Of a DNA stretch of 64,000 nucleotides, positions 47,941-57,125 are shown in pieces. How positions within the stretch are numbered: the first letter of the stretch is position 1; every line of letters begins with the position of its first letter. The stretch comes from Streptomyces spiroverticillatus (GTDB lineage: Bacteria > Actinomycetota > Actinomycetes > Streptomycetales > Streptomycetaceae). Under the pieces are notes generated by a model that saw nothing but the letters and a program-made list of their open reading frames with translations, was not told where the DNA came from and searched no databases. Made by a program: the position numbers and the translations under genes. The stretch lies in NCBI GenBank assembly GCA_014650415.1, contig BMUX01000010.1, positions 186,001 through 250,000 of the forward strand, given 5' to 3'.

Positions 47941-50364
47941 ATGAACGACAAGAGAACACCTGCGGAGAAACAGACACATCGTCAAAAGGGTTTCCTGGCA
48001 AGGAAATTGACCCTCACGGCCGCCGTGCTCTGCCTCGTGTCGGCCGGTGCCCTGCCGCTCGTCGCCCCCGCGTCCGCGGCCGGGTACCGCACGATGGGCG
48101 AGACCAAGGCGGAGGGCAACCACACCGCGCGGATCAGCCGCACCGAGTACGGCATCCCGCACATCAGCGCCCGCGAATTCGACGGGCTCGGCTACGGATA
48201 CGGCTACGCCTTCGCGCAGGACAACGCCTGCGAACTCGCCGACCAGATCCTGACCCTGCGCGGCGAGCGCTCCCGCTTCCTCGGCCCCGACAAGGCCGCC
48301 GGCGAGCCCGAGGCCGGCAAGGGCGTCAACCTCGCGAGCGACACGTACTACCAGGGGCTGGCCCGCGCCGGAACAGTGCGCCGCCTGCTCGACCGCAAGG
48401 CCCCGCTCGGCCCGACGCCGGAGCTGCGCCGCATGGTCGAGGGGTACGCCGCCGGGTTCAACCGCTACCTCCGCGACACCGGAGTCGACGCCCTCCCGGA
48501 CCCGCGCTGCAAGGGCAAGCCCTGGGTGCGGCCGATCACCGCGCTCGACGTCTGGGGCGTCGTGTACGACGTGAACCGCGTGACGGGCGAGGCGTCGTTC
48601 GCCCCCGACATCGGCGCGGCGACACCGCCGACCGGCAAGGGCACGGGCAAGAAGTCCTCGTACAAGTACGCCCAGGGCCCCGCCGCCGACTTCGGCAGCA
48701 ACGGCTGGGCGCTCGGCAACCGGGCCACCCGTACCGGCAACGCCATGGTCCTCGCCAACCCGCACCTGCCCTGGGCCGAGGGCCACCTCCGCTTCTACCA
48801 GGTGCAGTTGACGATCCCCGGCACCCTCGACGTGTCCGGCGCCGGACTCTACGGCACCCCGCTCGTCACCATCGGCCACAACCGGCACGTCGCCTGGACG
48901 CACACCGCCAGCGACGCCCGGCACGGCACCTTCTACGCACTCAAGCTCACCCCGGGCGACCCCACCTCCTACGTCGTCGACGGCCGCACGGAACGGATGG
49001 AGCGCCGCACGGTCCCCGTCGCCGTACGCGGCGATGACGGCCGCGTCACCACCGTGAACCGCACGCTCTACACCTCCCGCTACGGACCCGTCCTGGCCGA
49101 CGGCTGGACGGCGAAGTCCGCCTACGCGATCCGCGACGCCAACGCCGACAACCTGCGCTCCATGAACGCCTGGCTGGAGATGGGCAAGGCCCGCGACCTG
49201 GCGGAAGTCCGTGCTGCGGACCGCCGCCACCAGGGCATGCCGTGGATGTACACGCTCGCGGCGGACACCGGCGGAGGCACGTACTTCACCGACTCCTCGG
49301 CGGTCCCGAACCTGACCGCCAGGCAGCTCAAGGACTGTCTGCGGCCCGGTGGGGAGGAAGGGCCGCCCGCCCTGGACGGCTCGACCTCCGCCTGCGCCTG
49401 GCGCACCGACCCCGACGCGCTCGTCCCGGGGCTGATCGGGCCCGCCCGGCAGCCGAAGCTCTCGCGCACCGACTACGTCGCCAACTCCAACAACGGCCCC
49501 CAGTACGCCAATCCGGCGGCTCCGCTCACCGGACTGCCCGGCACGTACGACGTCGAACCGCGCATCAGCGAGCGGCCGCAGCTCGGACTGCGCATGATCA
49601 CGGAGCGTCTGAAGGGCACGGACGGCCTCGGCGCCCGGCCCGGCTTCACCGGGGAGACCCTCCGGGCCGCCATGTTCGGCAACCGGGTCCTCACGGCGGA
49701 GACCGGCCGCGACGACGTCGTCGCCGTGTGCCGCGCCCACCCGGACCTCACCGCGACCGACGGCAAGCGGGTCGACGTACGGAAGGCCTGCGCCACCCTG
49801 GCGGGCTGGGACACCCGGGCCGACGCCACCAGCCGGGGCGCCGCCCTCTGGGTCGCCTTCTACGACCGCCTCGACGACGGCCCGCCGGACGACTGGTACC
49901 GCGTCCCGTACGACCCGGCCCGGCCCCTCACCACCCCGCGCGGCATCGACCGGACGTCCCCGCGCGTCCAGCGGGCGCTGGCCGACGTCGTCCAGGGCCT
50001 CACCGCCCGGGGCATCCCGGTGGACACCCCGCTCGGCACGGTCCAGAAGTGGGCGGGCGTCCCGCTCCCCGGCTGCAAGGGCAACAAGGGCTGCTTCAAC
50101 GTGGTGAACGCCGCTCCCGACAGCGGTACGGGCACCCCGCCCCGGGGCGTCTTCGGCACCAGCTTCCTGATGTCCGTGGAACTGACCCCCGCCGGACCCC
50201 GCACCCTCACCCTCCTCGCCTACGGCCAGTCCTCGAACCCCACGTCCCCGCACTACACCGACCAGACCCGCCTCTTCTCCCGCAAGCAGTGGGTCGAGGA
50301 GCGCTTCACCCCGGCGGAGATCGCCGCCGATCCGGCCCTGAAGGTGACGACCCTGCACCGCTGA
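47941..50364 (+). CDS. Secreted penicillin/AHL acylase (Ntn hydrolase)
   Basis: An 807-residue exported acylase. The signal peptide (about 1-47) ends VAPASA. The alpha-chain region (ARISRTEYGIPHISAREFDGLGYGYGYAFAQDN) is followed by the self-cleavage site G252/S253 in ADFGSNGWALGN. S253 is then the N-terminal nucleophile. Beta-chain landmarks are VLANPHLPW, HNRHVAWTHTASDA and NSNNGPQYANPAAPLTGL. Relatives include Streptomyces aculeacin A acylase and penicillin V/N-acyl-homoserine-lactone acylases, which deacylate lipopeptides or quorum signals. Full length for the family. A perfect stem-loop terminator follows. Confidence 0.92.
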   Translation: MNDKRTPAEKQTHRQKGFLARKLTLTAAVLCLVSAGALPLVAPASAAGYRTMGETKAEGNHTARISRTEYGIPHISAREFDGLGYGYGYAFAQDNACELADQILTLRGERSRFLGPDKAAGEPEAGKGVNLASDTYYQGLARAGTVRRLLDRKAPLGPTPELRRMVEGYAAGFNRYLRDTGVDALPDPRCKGKPWVRPITALDVWGVVYDVNRVTGEASFAPDIGAATPPTGKGTGKKSSYKYAQGPAADFGSNGWALGNRATRTGNAMVLANPHLPWAEGHLRFYQVQLTIPGTLDVSGAGLYGTPLVTIGHNRHVAWTHTASDARHGTFYALKLTPGDPTSYVVDGRTERMERRTVPVAVRGDDGRVTTVNRTLYTSRYGPVLADGWTAKSAYAIRDANADNLRSMNAWLEMGKARDLAEVRAADRRHQGMPWMYTLAADTGGGTYFTDSSAVPNLTARQLKDCLRPGGEEGPPALDGSTSACAWRTDPDALVPGLIGPARQPKLSRTDYVANSNNGPQYANPAAPLTGLPGTYDVEPRISERPQLGLRMITERLKGTDGLGARPGFTGETLRAAMFGNRVLTAETGRDDVVAVCRAHPDLTATDGKRVDVRKACATLAGWDTRADATSRGAALWVAFYDRLDDGPPDDWYRVPYDPARPLTTPRGIDRTSPRVQRALADVVQGLTARGIPVDTPLGTVQKWAGVPLPGCKGNKGCFNVVNAAPDSGTGTPPRGVFGTSFLMSVELTPAGPRTLTLLAYGQSSNPTSPHYTDQTRLFSRKQWVEERFTPAEIAADPALKVTTLHR

Positions 50365-50376
50365 CCCGGCACCGAC

Positions 50377-50417
50377 CCGTCCCGTCCCGTTCCGCCTCGC
50401 CGGGCGGGACGGGACGG
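50377..50417 (+). terminator. Terminator hairpin after the acylase gene
   Basis: CCGTCCCGTCCCG pairs over all 13 positions with CGGGACGGGACGG around a 15-base loop, directly after the acylase stop and before the cold-shock-like gene. Confidence 0.75.
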
Positions 50418-50475
50418 TGTGCGGCATCGTGGAAGGACCGCCGCCGTACGAATGCCGTCCGGAGGGAGAACGGTC

Positions 50476-50691
50476 ATGGACGTCGGACGCGACAGGTGCG
50501 AGGGGTACGTCGCGTACTTCAACCGCAGTCAGGGGTACGGGTTCGTCGTCCCCTTCGGGCAGCAGGACCAGATCTTCGTCCGCAGGGAGGACGTCGAGTC
50601 CGACGCGCAGGTGCTGGCCGAGGGGCAGCACGTCTCCTTCACCGTCGAGCTGGGCCTCGGGCGCTGGGAGGCGCATCACGTCCGGGTCTGA
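50476..50691 (+). CDS. Cold-shock-domain-like protein
   Basis: A 71-residue OB-fold protein. GYVAYFNRSQGYGFVVPFGQ contains an RNP1-like GYGFV, and QIFVRREDVES an RNP2-like IFVR. EGQHVSFTVELGLGRWEAHHVRV forms the last strands. It is more divergent than CspA-type proteins (no DVFVH) but should bind single-stranded RNA or DNA. The ATG follows GGAGGGAG by seven bases. Monocistronic, converging on the permease gene. Confidence 0.82.
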   Translation: MDVGRDRCEGYVAYFNRSQGYGFVVPFGQQDQIFVRREDVESDAQVLAEGQHVSFTVELGLGRWEAHHVRV

Positions 50692-50711
50692 CCGCGGGCC
50701 GGGCCCCGGGG

Positions 50712-51761
50712 TCAGTGGGGCAGGCCCACGGCCCGGCCGCCGGTGCGGCGTTGCTGGATGACCACCGCTCCCACCAGGAGCGCGCCCTGGGCCACGTTCT
50801 GCCAGAAGGTGTTGATGCCCTCGACCGTCAGGCCGTTCTCCAGCGCGCCCAGCAGGGCCACCGCCAGCAGGGTTCCGCCGATGCCGCCCTTGCCGCCCTT
50901 CAGGGCGCAGCCGCCCAGGGCCGCCGCGGTGATGGCCTTGAGTTCCAGACCCTCGCTGCCGGAGGTGGGCTGGCCTGAGCCGGTGCGGGCGGTGAGGAGG
51001 ATTCCGGCGACGGTGGCGACGACACCGATGAGCGCGTACACGAAGACCAGGTACTTGTTGATGTTGATGCCCGCCAGGCGGGCGGCCGTGTCGTTGCCGC
51101 CGATGGCGTAGATGTTGCGGCCGATGTCCGTGTACTTGAGGAGCAGGTGCACGGCGACGGCCACGACCACCAGGATCCAGACCATCACGGGCAGCCCGGC
51201 GATCTTCCCGCGGCCGAGGAAGACGAAGACGTCGTCGTTGAGGACGTAGCCCTGCGCGCGGCCGTCGGAGAGGAGCTGGGCGAGGCCCTTGTACGCGGCG
51301 AGACCGGCCAGCGTCGCGATGGTGGGGTTGACCCGGCCGTACACGATGACCAGGCCGTTCAGTACGCCGACGAGGACGCCGACGGCGAGGGCCGCCACCA
51401 TGCCGAGCAGGGCGTTCGCCCCCGAGGCGGTGAAGGCCATCGCGCTGACCACGGAGGCGACGCCGACCTGCGAGCCCACCGAGATGTCCAGGCCGCCGCA
51501 GATGATGACGACGGTCTGGACCAGGGCGAGCAGGCCGGTGATGGTGGCCGCCTCGGCGATCACCTGGAGGTTGGGCAGGGTCAGGTAGTTGTCGTTGAGC
51601 AGCCCGAAGAGGGCCAGGACCAGGACGAGCGCGCCGACCAGGCTCAGGTTCTGGCCGCCGATCCCTGCGAGCAGGCTGCGCGGGGTGGAGCGCTCCTTGG
51701 GAGGGCGGAGGGCCGGAGTGGTGTCGTCCGTTGCCGGGGAGGGGGGTTTGATGAGAGTCAT
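50712..51761 (-). CDS. Sugar ABC transporter permease (ribose/arabinose type)
   Basis: A 349-residue permease of the RbsC/AraH family with about eight to nine membrane helices. Characteristic blocks are IICGGLDISVGSQVGVASVV, GVLNGLVIVYGRVNPTIATLAGLAAYKGLAQLL, DIGRNIYAIGGNDTAARLAGININKY and AAALGGCALKGGKGGIGGTL. It imports a monosaccharide together with the ATPase and lipoprotein encoded upstream. Given the galactan-degrading enzymes nearby, arabinose is the most likely. It is separated from the ATPase gene by repeat B, so expression may be lower than for the upstream genes. Confidence 0.9.
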   Translation of the reverse strand: MTLIKPPSPATDDTTPALRPPKERSTPRSLLAGIGGQNLSLVGALVLVLALFGLLNDNYLTLPNLQVIAEAATITGLLALVQTVVIICGGLDISVGSQVGVASVVSAMAFTASGANALLGMVAALAVGVLVGVLNGLVIVYGRVNPTIATLAGLAAYKGLAQLLSDGRAQGYVLNDDVFVFLGRGKIAGLPVMVWILVVVAVAVHLLLKYTDIGRNIYAIGGNDTAARLAGININKYLVFVYALIGVVATVAGILLTARTGSGQPTSGSEGLELKAITAAALGGCALKGGKGGIGGTLLAVALLGALENGLTVEGINTFWQNVAQGALLVGAVVIQQRRTGGRAVGLPH

Positions 51762-51782
51762 GAGGGGGCTCCGAGTGCGGCT

Positions 51783-51913
51783 GGGGCTGCGGGTGTCCGG
51801 TGTGCCAGGTGCGGGCAGGGGGCGGTGTCCGGGTGGGCCCGGATCGGGTGGGCCGCCCCCTTGCCCGCCCGTTCCGCCCCCGGGGGGCGGCCCCGCCGCC
51901 CAAGGGGACGAGG
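51783..51913 (-). repeat. Dispersed intergenic repeat B, copy 2
   Basis: Reverse-complement partner of the repeat near 2.3 kb. It shares gtccccttgggcggcggggc, ccgggggcgg, cgggcgggcaagggggcgg and ctgcccgcacct. It occupies most of the 177-base gap between the ATPase and permease genes of one operon, where its hairpin could stabilise or attenuate the transcript. Confidence 0.7.
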
Positions 51914-51938
51914 CGGAAGTGGGAAGGGGCGGCGGGAT

Positions 51939-53504
51939 TCATGAAGCGGTTCCCGCACCGGGGGCGGTCGTGGTGAGGTCTTCGGTCATCGCCAGGGCGA
52001 GGATCGACTCCTCCGTCGCTTCGGCGTGGTCGAGTTCGCCCGTGATCCGGCCGCCCTGCATGACCAGCACCCGGTCGGCCAGGCCCAGCAGTTCGGGGAG
52101 TTCGGAGGAGATCACCAGCAGGGCCACGCCCTCCTCGGCCAGGTCGGCGATGATCCGGTAGATCTCCGCCTTGGCGCCCACGTCGATGCCCCGGGTGGGC
52201 TCGTCGAGGATCAGCACCTTCGGCCGGTGCGCCAGCCAGCGTGCCAGCACCACCTTCTGCTGGTTGCCGCCGGACAGCTTGCCCACCTCCTGGGCGAGCG
52301 AGGGCGTGCGCACCCGCAGCCGGTCGGTGTACCGGCGCGTCAACTCCCGTTCCGCGGAACGCCGGACGAAGCGGAAGCGGCGCAGCCGGTCCAGGACGAC
52401 CAGGGACGCGTTGTCCCGTACCGACTGCTGGAGGAAGAGCGCCTGCGCCTTGCGTTCCTCGGGCGCGAGCCCCAGGCCCGCCCGGATCGCCTCGCCGGGA
52501 CGGCCGCCGCGCAGCCGGACCCCGTCCAGGGTCACGGTTCCGCCGCGCACCGGCAGGTCCCCGGCGAGCGCGAGGGCGAGTTCGGAGCGGCCCGCGCCGA
52601 CGAGACCCGCGAGCCCGACCACCTCACCGGCCCTGACCCGGAGCGAGACGTCCCGAACGGCGTCGGTGGTGAGGTTCTCGACCTCCAGCACCGGGCGGCC
52701 CGGCTCCTGCCGGTCCCGTACGAACAGGGTGGACAGGTCGCGGCCGACCATCATGCGCACGAGGGCACGCTCGTCCGTCTCGTCGGCCCGCTGCACCCCG
52801 GCCAGCGCACCGTCGCGCAACACCGCTATGCGGTCCGCGAGTTGGAAGATCTCCGCCATCCGGTGCGAGACGTACACCAGGGCCACGTCCTGCTCGCGCA
52901 GTCGTCGTACGAGGGCGAACAGCGCCGCCACCTCGTGCTCCGAGAGGGAGGAGGTCGGCTCGTCGAAGGCGATCAGCTCGGGCGGCCGCTCACCGGTCAA
53001 CGCCCGCAGGACTTCGACCAGTTGGCGTTGGGCGGGGGTGAGCCGGGAGCCGAGGGTGTCCGGGTCGAGGACTTCGGCGAAGCCGAACCGTACGAGATCG
53101 GCTTCGATCCGGCGGCGGAGCTCCTTGCGGTCCAGGCGACGGCCCCGGGTGCGGGGGAGTGCACCGGCGTAGACGTTCTCGGCGACGGAGAGGTGCGGGA
53201 AGATCTCGGGTTCCTGCGGGATGATCCGGATGCCGGCGGCGCGGGCTGCGGCGGGTGAACCGAGCTGTACGGGTTGGCCGTTGAGGGTGACGTGCCCCTC
53301 GGTCGGCCGGTGGTCGCCGGTGAGGATCTTCAGGAGGGTGGACTTTCCGGCGCCGTTCTCGCCCATGAGGGCGGTGACCTGGCCGCGGGGGAAGTCGAGG
53401 GTGATGCCGGAGAGGGCCTGGACGGGGCCGAAGCGTTTGGTGATGCCGTGGACGCCCACGGCTGCGGTTTCCGATGCACTGGGCCCGGTGGGCGGGCTGG
53501 TCAT
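51939..53504 (-). CDS. Sugar ABC transporter ATP-binding protein (double NBD)
   Basis: A 521-residue RbsA/AraG/MglA-type ATPase with two nucleotide-binding domains. The first has Walker A GENGAGKST, a Walker B in LIAFDEPTSSLS and VYVSHRM. The second has the degenerate Walker A GLVGAGRSE, signature LSGGNQQK, and LILDEPTRGIDVGAK. This asymmetric pattern is normal for the carbohydrate uptake class 2 (CUT2) transporters. It energises the permease downstream and is fed by the lipoprotein gene 41 bases upstream. The ATG was chosen at MTSPPTGPS; the frame is open upstream but not family-like. Confidence 0.92.
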   Translation of the reverse strand: MTSPPTGPSASETAAVGVHGITKRFGPVQALSGITLDFPRGQVTALMGENGAGKSTLLKILTGDHRPTEGHVTLNGQPVQLGSPAAARAAGIRIIPQEPEIFPHLSVAENVYAGALPRTRGRRLDRKELRRRIEADLVRFGFAEVLDPDTLGSRLTPAQRQLVEVLRALTGERPPELIAFDEPTSSLSEHEVAALFALVRRLREQDVALVYVSHRMAEIFQLADRIAVLRDGALAGVQRADETDERALVRMMVGRDLSTLFVRDRQEPGRPVLEVENLTTDAVRDVSLRVRAGEVVGLAGLVGAGRSELALALAGDLPVRGGTVTLDGVRLRGGRPGEAIRAGLGLAPEERKAQALFLQQSVRDNASLVVLDRLRRFRFVRRSAERELTRRYTDRLRVRTPSLAQEVGKLSGGNQQKVVLARWLAHRPKVLILDEPTRGIDVGAKAEIYRIIADLAEEGVALLVISSELPELLGLADRVLVMQGGRITGELDHAEATEESILALAMTEDLTTTAPGAGTAS

Positions 53505-53545
53505 GGGTGGAGTCACCTCAAGTGGCCGGAGAGGGAGGGGAGTTG

Positions 53546-54616
53546 TCAGCCGCAGGTGACGCCGGAGGTCTTCCAGTTCTTGGCGTCGACCATGGTGGTC
53601 GGGGCGAAGCCCTCCGCCGGGAACTCCTTGCCGCTCTTCAGCCGGTCGTACATCGTCTGCACGGCCAGCGCGCCGACGTCCCGCCCGTTGATGAACAGGG
53701 CCGCCTTCATCCCGGTCGGCTCGCTGCTGCCCCACTCCTTGCAGGCCAGGTACGCGCCGAGGCCGACGCCGATCACGTTCTGCGGCTTCTTGCCCGCGTT
53801 CTCCAGCGCGGTGACACCGCCCATCACGTTCTCGTCGTTGCAGCCCCACACCACCCAGTTCTTCACCTGCGGGTGGGCGGTGACGGTGCCGGCCGTCTTG
53901 TCCTGGGCGCCGGTGGGGGAGTTGTCGGTGGAGACCTGGAGCACCTCCACGCCCTTCACCTCCGACTCGAACGCCTTCTGCGCGGACTTGACGCGGTCGC
54001 CGCAGACGGTGACGTCCTGCTTCCACGCGGAGATCACCTTCGTCTCCTCCGGCCTCCAGCCCGCCTTGGCGAACTCCGCCGCCGCCCGCTTGCCGACCTC
54101 AGCGCCCATCTGCTCGCCGCTGAAGCCGATGCGCGGCACCAGGTCCTTCTTGGCACAGGCGGCCGGGTCGGGTCCGGTGGCGCAGATCTGGTCGTCGGAG
54201 GTGAGCAGGGCGACCTTGCCGTCCCGGGCGGTCTGCACGACCTGCGGGCCGACCGCCGGGTCGGGGACGACGACGATGAGGCCGCTGGTCTTCTGGGCGA
54301 TCGCGGACTGGACCTCGCTGACGGTCTTGTTGGCGTCGTTCCCCAGGTTGACGACCTTGAGGTCGATGCCCAGCTCGGCGGCCTTCGCCTTGGCGCCGGC
54401 CGCCTCGCCGACGAAGTACTCCTGGTCGCCCTGTTTCTGGAGGTACGTGAGGGAGATCTTGCCGTCGGTCTTGGCGACCGGGGCGGTGCCGGTGGTGGTC
54501 TCCTTGCCGGAGGAGCAGCCGGTGCTCAGGCCGACGGCGAGCACGAGGCCGGTGGCGGCGGCGACCGCCCGCCGCCGGGAGCCGTTTTCACGTGATATTT
54601 CGGGTGTGCTGGACAT
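53546..54616 (-). CDS. Sugar-binding lipoprotein, CUT2 (arabinose-like)
   Basis: A 356-residue periplasmic-binding-protein-like lipoprotein. The lipobox LSTGC gives C34 as the lipidated residue. The mature chain has ISLTYLQKQGDQEYFVGEAAGAKAKAAELGIDL, GLIVVVPDPAVGPQVVQTARDGKVALLTSDD, WVVWGCNDENVMGGVTALENAG and ends with KNWKTSGVTCG. The layout resembles L-arabinose-binding proteins (AraF) more than ribose-binding proteins. First gene of a three-gene minus-strand uptake operon with the double ATPase and permease. A hairpin terminator lies just upstream, isolating it from the neighbouring oligosaccharide transporter. Confidence 0.88.
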   Translation of the reverse strand: MSSTPEISRENGSRRRAVAAATGLVLAVGLSTGCSSGKETTTGTAPVAKTDGKISLTYLQKQGDQEYFVGEAAGAKAKAAELGIDLKVVNLGNDANKTVSEVQSAIAQKTSGLIVVVPDPAVGPQVVQTARDGKVALLTSDDQICATGPDPAACAKKDLVPRIGFSGEQMGAEVGKRAAAEFAKAGWRPEETKVISAWKQDVTVCGDRVKSAQKAFESEVKGVEVLQVSTDNSPTGAQDKTAGTVTAHPQVKNWVVWGCNDENVMGGVTALENAGKKPQNVIGVGLGAYLACKEWGSSEPTGMKAALFINGRDVGALAVQTMYDRLKSGKEFPAEGFAPTTMVDAKNWKTSGVTCG

Positions 54617-54667
54617 GTGACGCTCCTGGAGGGAGAGGCGCGGGAGGGAAAAGGGGCAGGGCGGAGC

Positions 54668-54692
54668 GGCGGAAGGCCGAACGCCTTCCGCC
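54668..54692 (-). terminator. Terminator hairpin between the two sugar transporters
   Basis: GGCGGAAGGC pairs perfectly with GCCTTCCGCC around a 5-base loop. It lies 18 bases after the stop of the oligosaccharide-binding protein gene and before the start of the arabinose-type lipoprotein gene. Confidence 0.75.
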
Positions 54693-54709
54693 CAAGTCGC
54701 CCCAGCTGC

Positions 54710-56047
54710 CTACTTGTTGACGCTGAAGCCCTGCTCGTTGCCGTACTTGACGCTCGCCTGCTGCCAGGCCGCGAGCCCCTGCGCCAGCGGCGTCGCGGTG
54801 ACGTACGCCTTGCCGACGGTGTCGTTGAAGACCGAGTTCGCGTACGCCTGGTAGGGCAGGTACGACCAGCCGGTGCCCACGTTGCGCGCCGACTCGGCGA
54901 AGATCTTGTTGGCCTGCTGCCCGCCGAAGTACGGGAACTTCGTCTCCTGGAACTTCGCGGAGTCCAGGTCGGCCGTGGTCGCCGGGAAGGCGCCCTCCGC
55001 GACGCGCGCCGAGGCTCCGGCGCCGGTGGTCGCGTACTCGATGAAGGCGTAGGCCAGTTCCTTGTTCTTCGCGTCCTTCGGGACGGCCAGCGAGCTGCCG
55101 CCGTTCTCGGCGCTGTCCTTGCTGCCCTTCGTCCACTGCGGCAGTGGGGCCGCCCGCCAGTCACCGGCCGCCGAGGCCGCGCCGGTGGTGAAGTTGGCAG
55201 GCATCCAGGCGCCGATGGCGAGGGTGGCGATGCTGCCGTCGGACAGGCCCTTGTACCACTCGTCGCTCCACGAGGTGATGGGTGCGACCAGCTTCTCGTC
55301 GAGCAGCTTCTGCCAGGTGGCGGTGTACTTCTTCGTCCCGGCGTCCTGCTCGAACCCGATCTTCACGTCGGTGTTCTCGGTCTTGTACGGACGGCCGCCC
55401 GCCTGCCAGATGAGGCTGGTGGTGGCGCCCGCGTCACCGGTGTCGTTGGTGATGAACAGCTTCGGGTCGGCCTTGTGCAGGGTGCGCGCGGCCTCGACGT
55501 ACTCGTCCCAGGTGGTCGGGATCGCGATCTTGTGTTTGTCGAAGACCCTCTTGTTGTAGAACAGCGCCATCGGGCCGGAGTCCATGGGCATCGCGAACAC
55601 GGACTTGTCCTTGGCCACCGCCGTCCACGGGCCCTTGGTGAACGCCTTGTCGTGCTGGGAGGCGCCGTACGGTGCGAGGTCGGTGACGGTCTTGCCGATG
55701 GTGAACTGGCCGAGCGCGTAGTACTCGATCTGCGCGACGTCCGGGCCGCCGGAGCCGGCGGAGGCCGCGTTCTGGAGGGCGGTGTACTGCTTGTCGCCGG
55801 TGCCCGCGTTGACCAGCTCGATCTTGACCTTGGGGTACTTCTTCCGGAAGTCGGCCGCCGCCTTCTTCAGCGTCGGCTCCCAGGCCCACACCTTCACCGT
55901 GCCGCCCTTCTCCAGCGCGGACTTCACGTCCCCCGGGCTCGCCCCGGTCGAGGTGTCGGAGGAACCGCAGGCGGTGGCGGTCAGGGCGAGGGCGCAGACG
56001 GCGGCCGCGGCGGCGGCGATGCGCCGGGAACGGCGGGTGGTCGTCAT
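54710..56047 (-). CDS. Extracellular oligosaccharide-binding lipoprotein (CUT1)
   Basis: A 445-residue solute-binding protein of the MalE-like family. The N-terminus MTTTRRSRRI precedes a hydrophobic stretch ending ATACGSS, with C27 as lipidation site. Family blocks are GGTVKVWAWEP, AAADFRKKYPKVKIELVNAGTGDKQYTALQNAASAG, PDVAQIEYYALGQF, DSGPMALFYNKRVFDK and TTWDEYVEAARTLHK. Tryptophan-rich late parts (WSDEWYKGL, WRAAPLPQW) suggest stacking on sugar rings. Third gene of the operon permease-permease-binding protein. Probably binds galacto-oligosaccharides released by the nearby galactanases. Confidence 0.9.
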   Translation of the reverse strand: MTTTRRSRRIAAAAAAVCALALTATACGSSDTSTGASPGDVKSALEKGGTVKVWAWEPTLKKAAADFRKKYPKVKIELVNAGTGDKQYTALQNAASAGSGGPDVAQIEYYALGQFTIGKTVTDLAPYGASQHDKAFTKGPWTAVAKDKSVFAMPMDSGPMALFYNKRVFDKHKIAIPTTWDEYVEAARTLHKADPKLFITNDTGDAGATTSLIWQAGGRPYKTENTDVKIGFEQDAGTKKYTATWQKLLDEKLVAPITSWSDEWYKGLSDGSIATLAIGAWMPANFTTGAASAAGDWRAAPLPQWTKGSKDSAENGGSSLAVPKDAKNKELAYAFIEYATTGAGASARVAEGAFPATTADLDSAKFQETKFPYFGGQQANKIFAESARNVGTGWSYLPYQAYANSVFNDTVGKAYVTATPLAQGLAAWQQASVKYGNEQGFSVNK

Positions 56048-56094
56048 GAGGGGAGCTCCATGAGGGAAGGGAGAGGGAAAGGGGCCGTGCACGG

Positions 56095-57123
56095 TCATTC
56101 CTTGACGCTTCCGGCGGACAGGCCGGACTGCCAGTACCGCTGGAGCAGCAGGAAGACCACGACGATCGGGATGATGGTGAGCAGCGAACCCGTGACGATC
56201 AGGTCGAACACCGCCTCGCCGCCCGCGGTCTGCGCCTGCGCGTTCCAGGCGTTGAGGCCGAGGGTGAGGGGGAACCACTCCGGGTCCTTGATCATGATCA
56301 GCGGCAGGAAGTAGTTGTTCCAGGTCGCCACCATGGAGAAGAGCAGCACGGTGACGGTGCCCGGCATCAGCAGCGGCAGCGCGATCCTGAAGAAGGTGCG
56401 CAGCTCGCCGGAGCCGTCGATGCGGGCCGCTTCGAGGAGTTCGTCGGGAACGGACTCGGCGGCGAACACCCACATCAGGTAGAGGCCGAAGGGCGAGATC
56501 AAGGACGGGATGATCACCGCCCACGGGGTGTTGGTCAGGCCCATCTCGCTGAACATCAGGAAGGTCGGCACCGCCAGCGCCGTCCCCGGGATCGCGACCG
56601 CGCCGAGCACCACCGCGAACACCGCACGCCGGCCCGGGAACCGGTACTTGGCGAGCGCGTACCCGCCGAGCACGGCCAGGACCGTGGCACCGCCGCCGCC
56701 CACGACCACGTACAGCAGCGTGTTCAGCAGCCAGCGGACGAACGCGCCGTCGTCGTAGGCCAGCGTGCGGGAGATGTTGTCGAAGAGGTTCATGCTGCGG
56801 CCGAACCACAGGCCGAAGCTGTCCAGCAGATCCCGCTGGTCCTTGGTCGAGTTGATCACCAGCCACACCAGCGGCAGCAGCGAGTAGACCAGGACCAGCC
56901 CGGTCACCAGGGTGAGCGGGATGCTGGGGCGCGGGTTGAGCGGGGTGCTCGGCGGGCGGCGCCGGCGAGCGGCGCGGACCGTGGTGCCGGAAGGCTTCTC
57001 CGTACGGTACGAGGGGGCTTCGGCCTCCTTTTCCGTACGGTACGAGGCGGATGCGGCCTCTTCCGGTGTGCCGCCGCGGCGGTCGGTGGGCCGGGAGGGG
57101 CCGGGGAGATCGGTGGTGCTCAT
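56095..57123 (-). CDS. Sugar ABC transporter permease (MalG-like)
   Basis: A 342-residue CUT1 permease with six membrane helices. An unusual ~60-residue cytoplasmic extension carries two copies of SYRTEK, encoded by a short repeat. The EAA loop is ELLEAARIDGSGELRTFFRIALPLLMP, the contact site for the ATPase. NNYFLPLIMIKDPEWFPLTLGL and the C-terminal LLLQRYWQSGLSAGSVKE are typical of MalG. The operon encodes no ATPase; CUT1 systems in Streptomyces share MsiK, encoded elsewhere. Two bases separate it from the upstream permease gene. Confidence 0.9.
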   Translation of the reverse strand: MSTTDLPGPSRPTDRRGGTPEEAASASYRTEKEAEAPSYRTEKPSGTTVRAARRRRPPSTPLNPRPSIPLTLVTGLVLVYSLLPLVWLVINSTKDQRDLLDSFGLWFGRSMNLFDNISRTLAYDDGAFVRWLLNTLLYVVVGGGGATVLAVLGGYALAKYRFPGRRAVFAVVLGAVAIPGTALAVPTFLMFSEMGLTNTPWAVIIPSLISPFGLYLMWVFAAESVPDELLEAARIDGSGELRTFFRIALPLLMPGTVTVLLFSMVATWNNYFLPLIMIKDPEWFPLTLGLNAWNAQAQTAGGEAVFDLIVTGSLLTIIPIVVVFLLLQRYWQSGLSAGSVKE

Positions 57124-57125
57124 GG

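Noticed and set aside
47872..51942. A 1,356-codon minus-strand frame opposite the acylase gene
   Set aside because: Antisense to a well-supported penicillin acylase and to the cold-shock-like gene; low-complexity composition.
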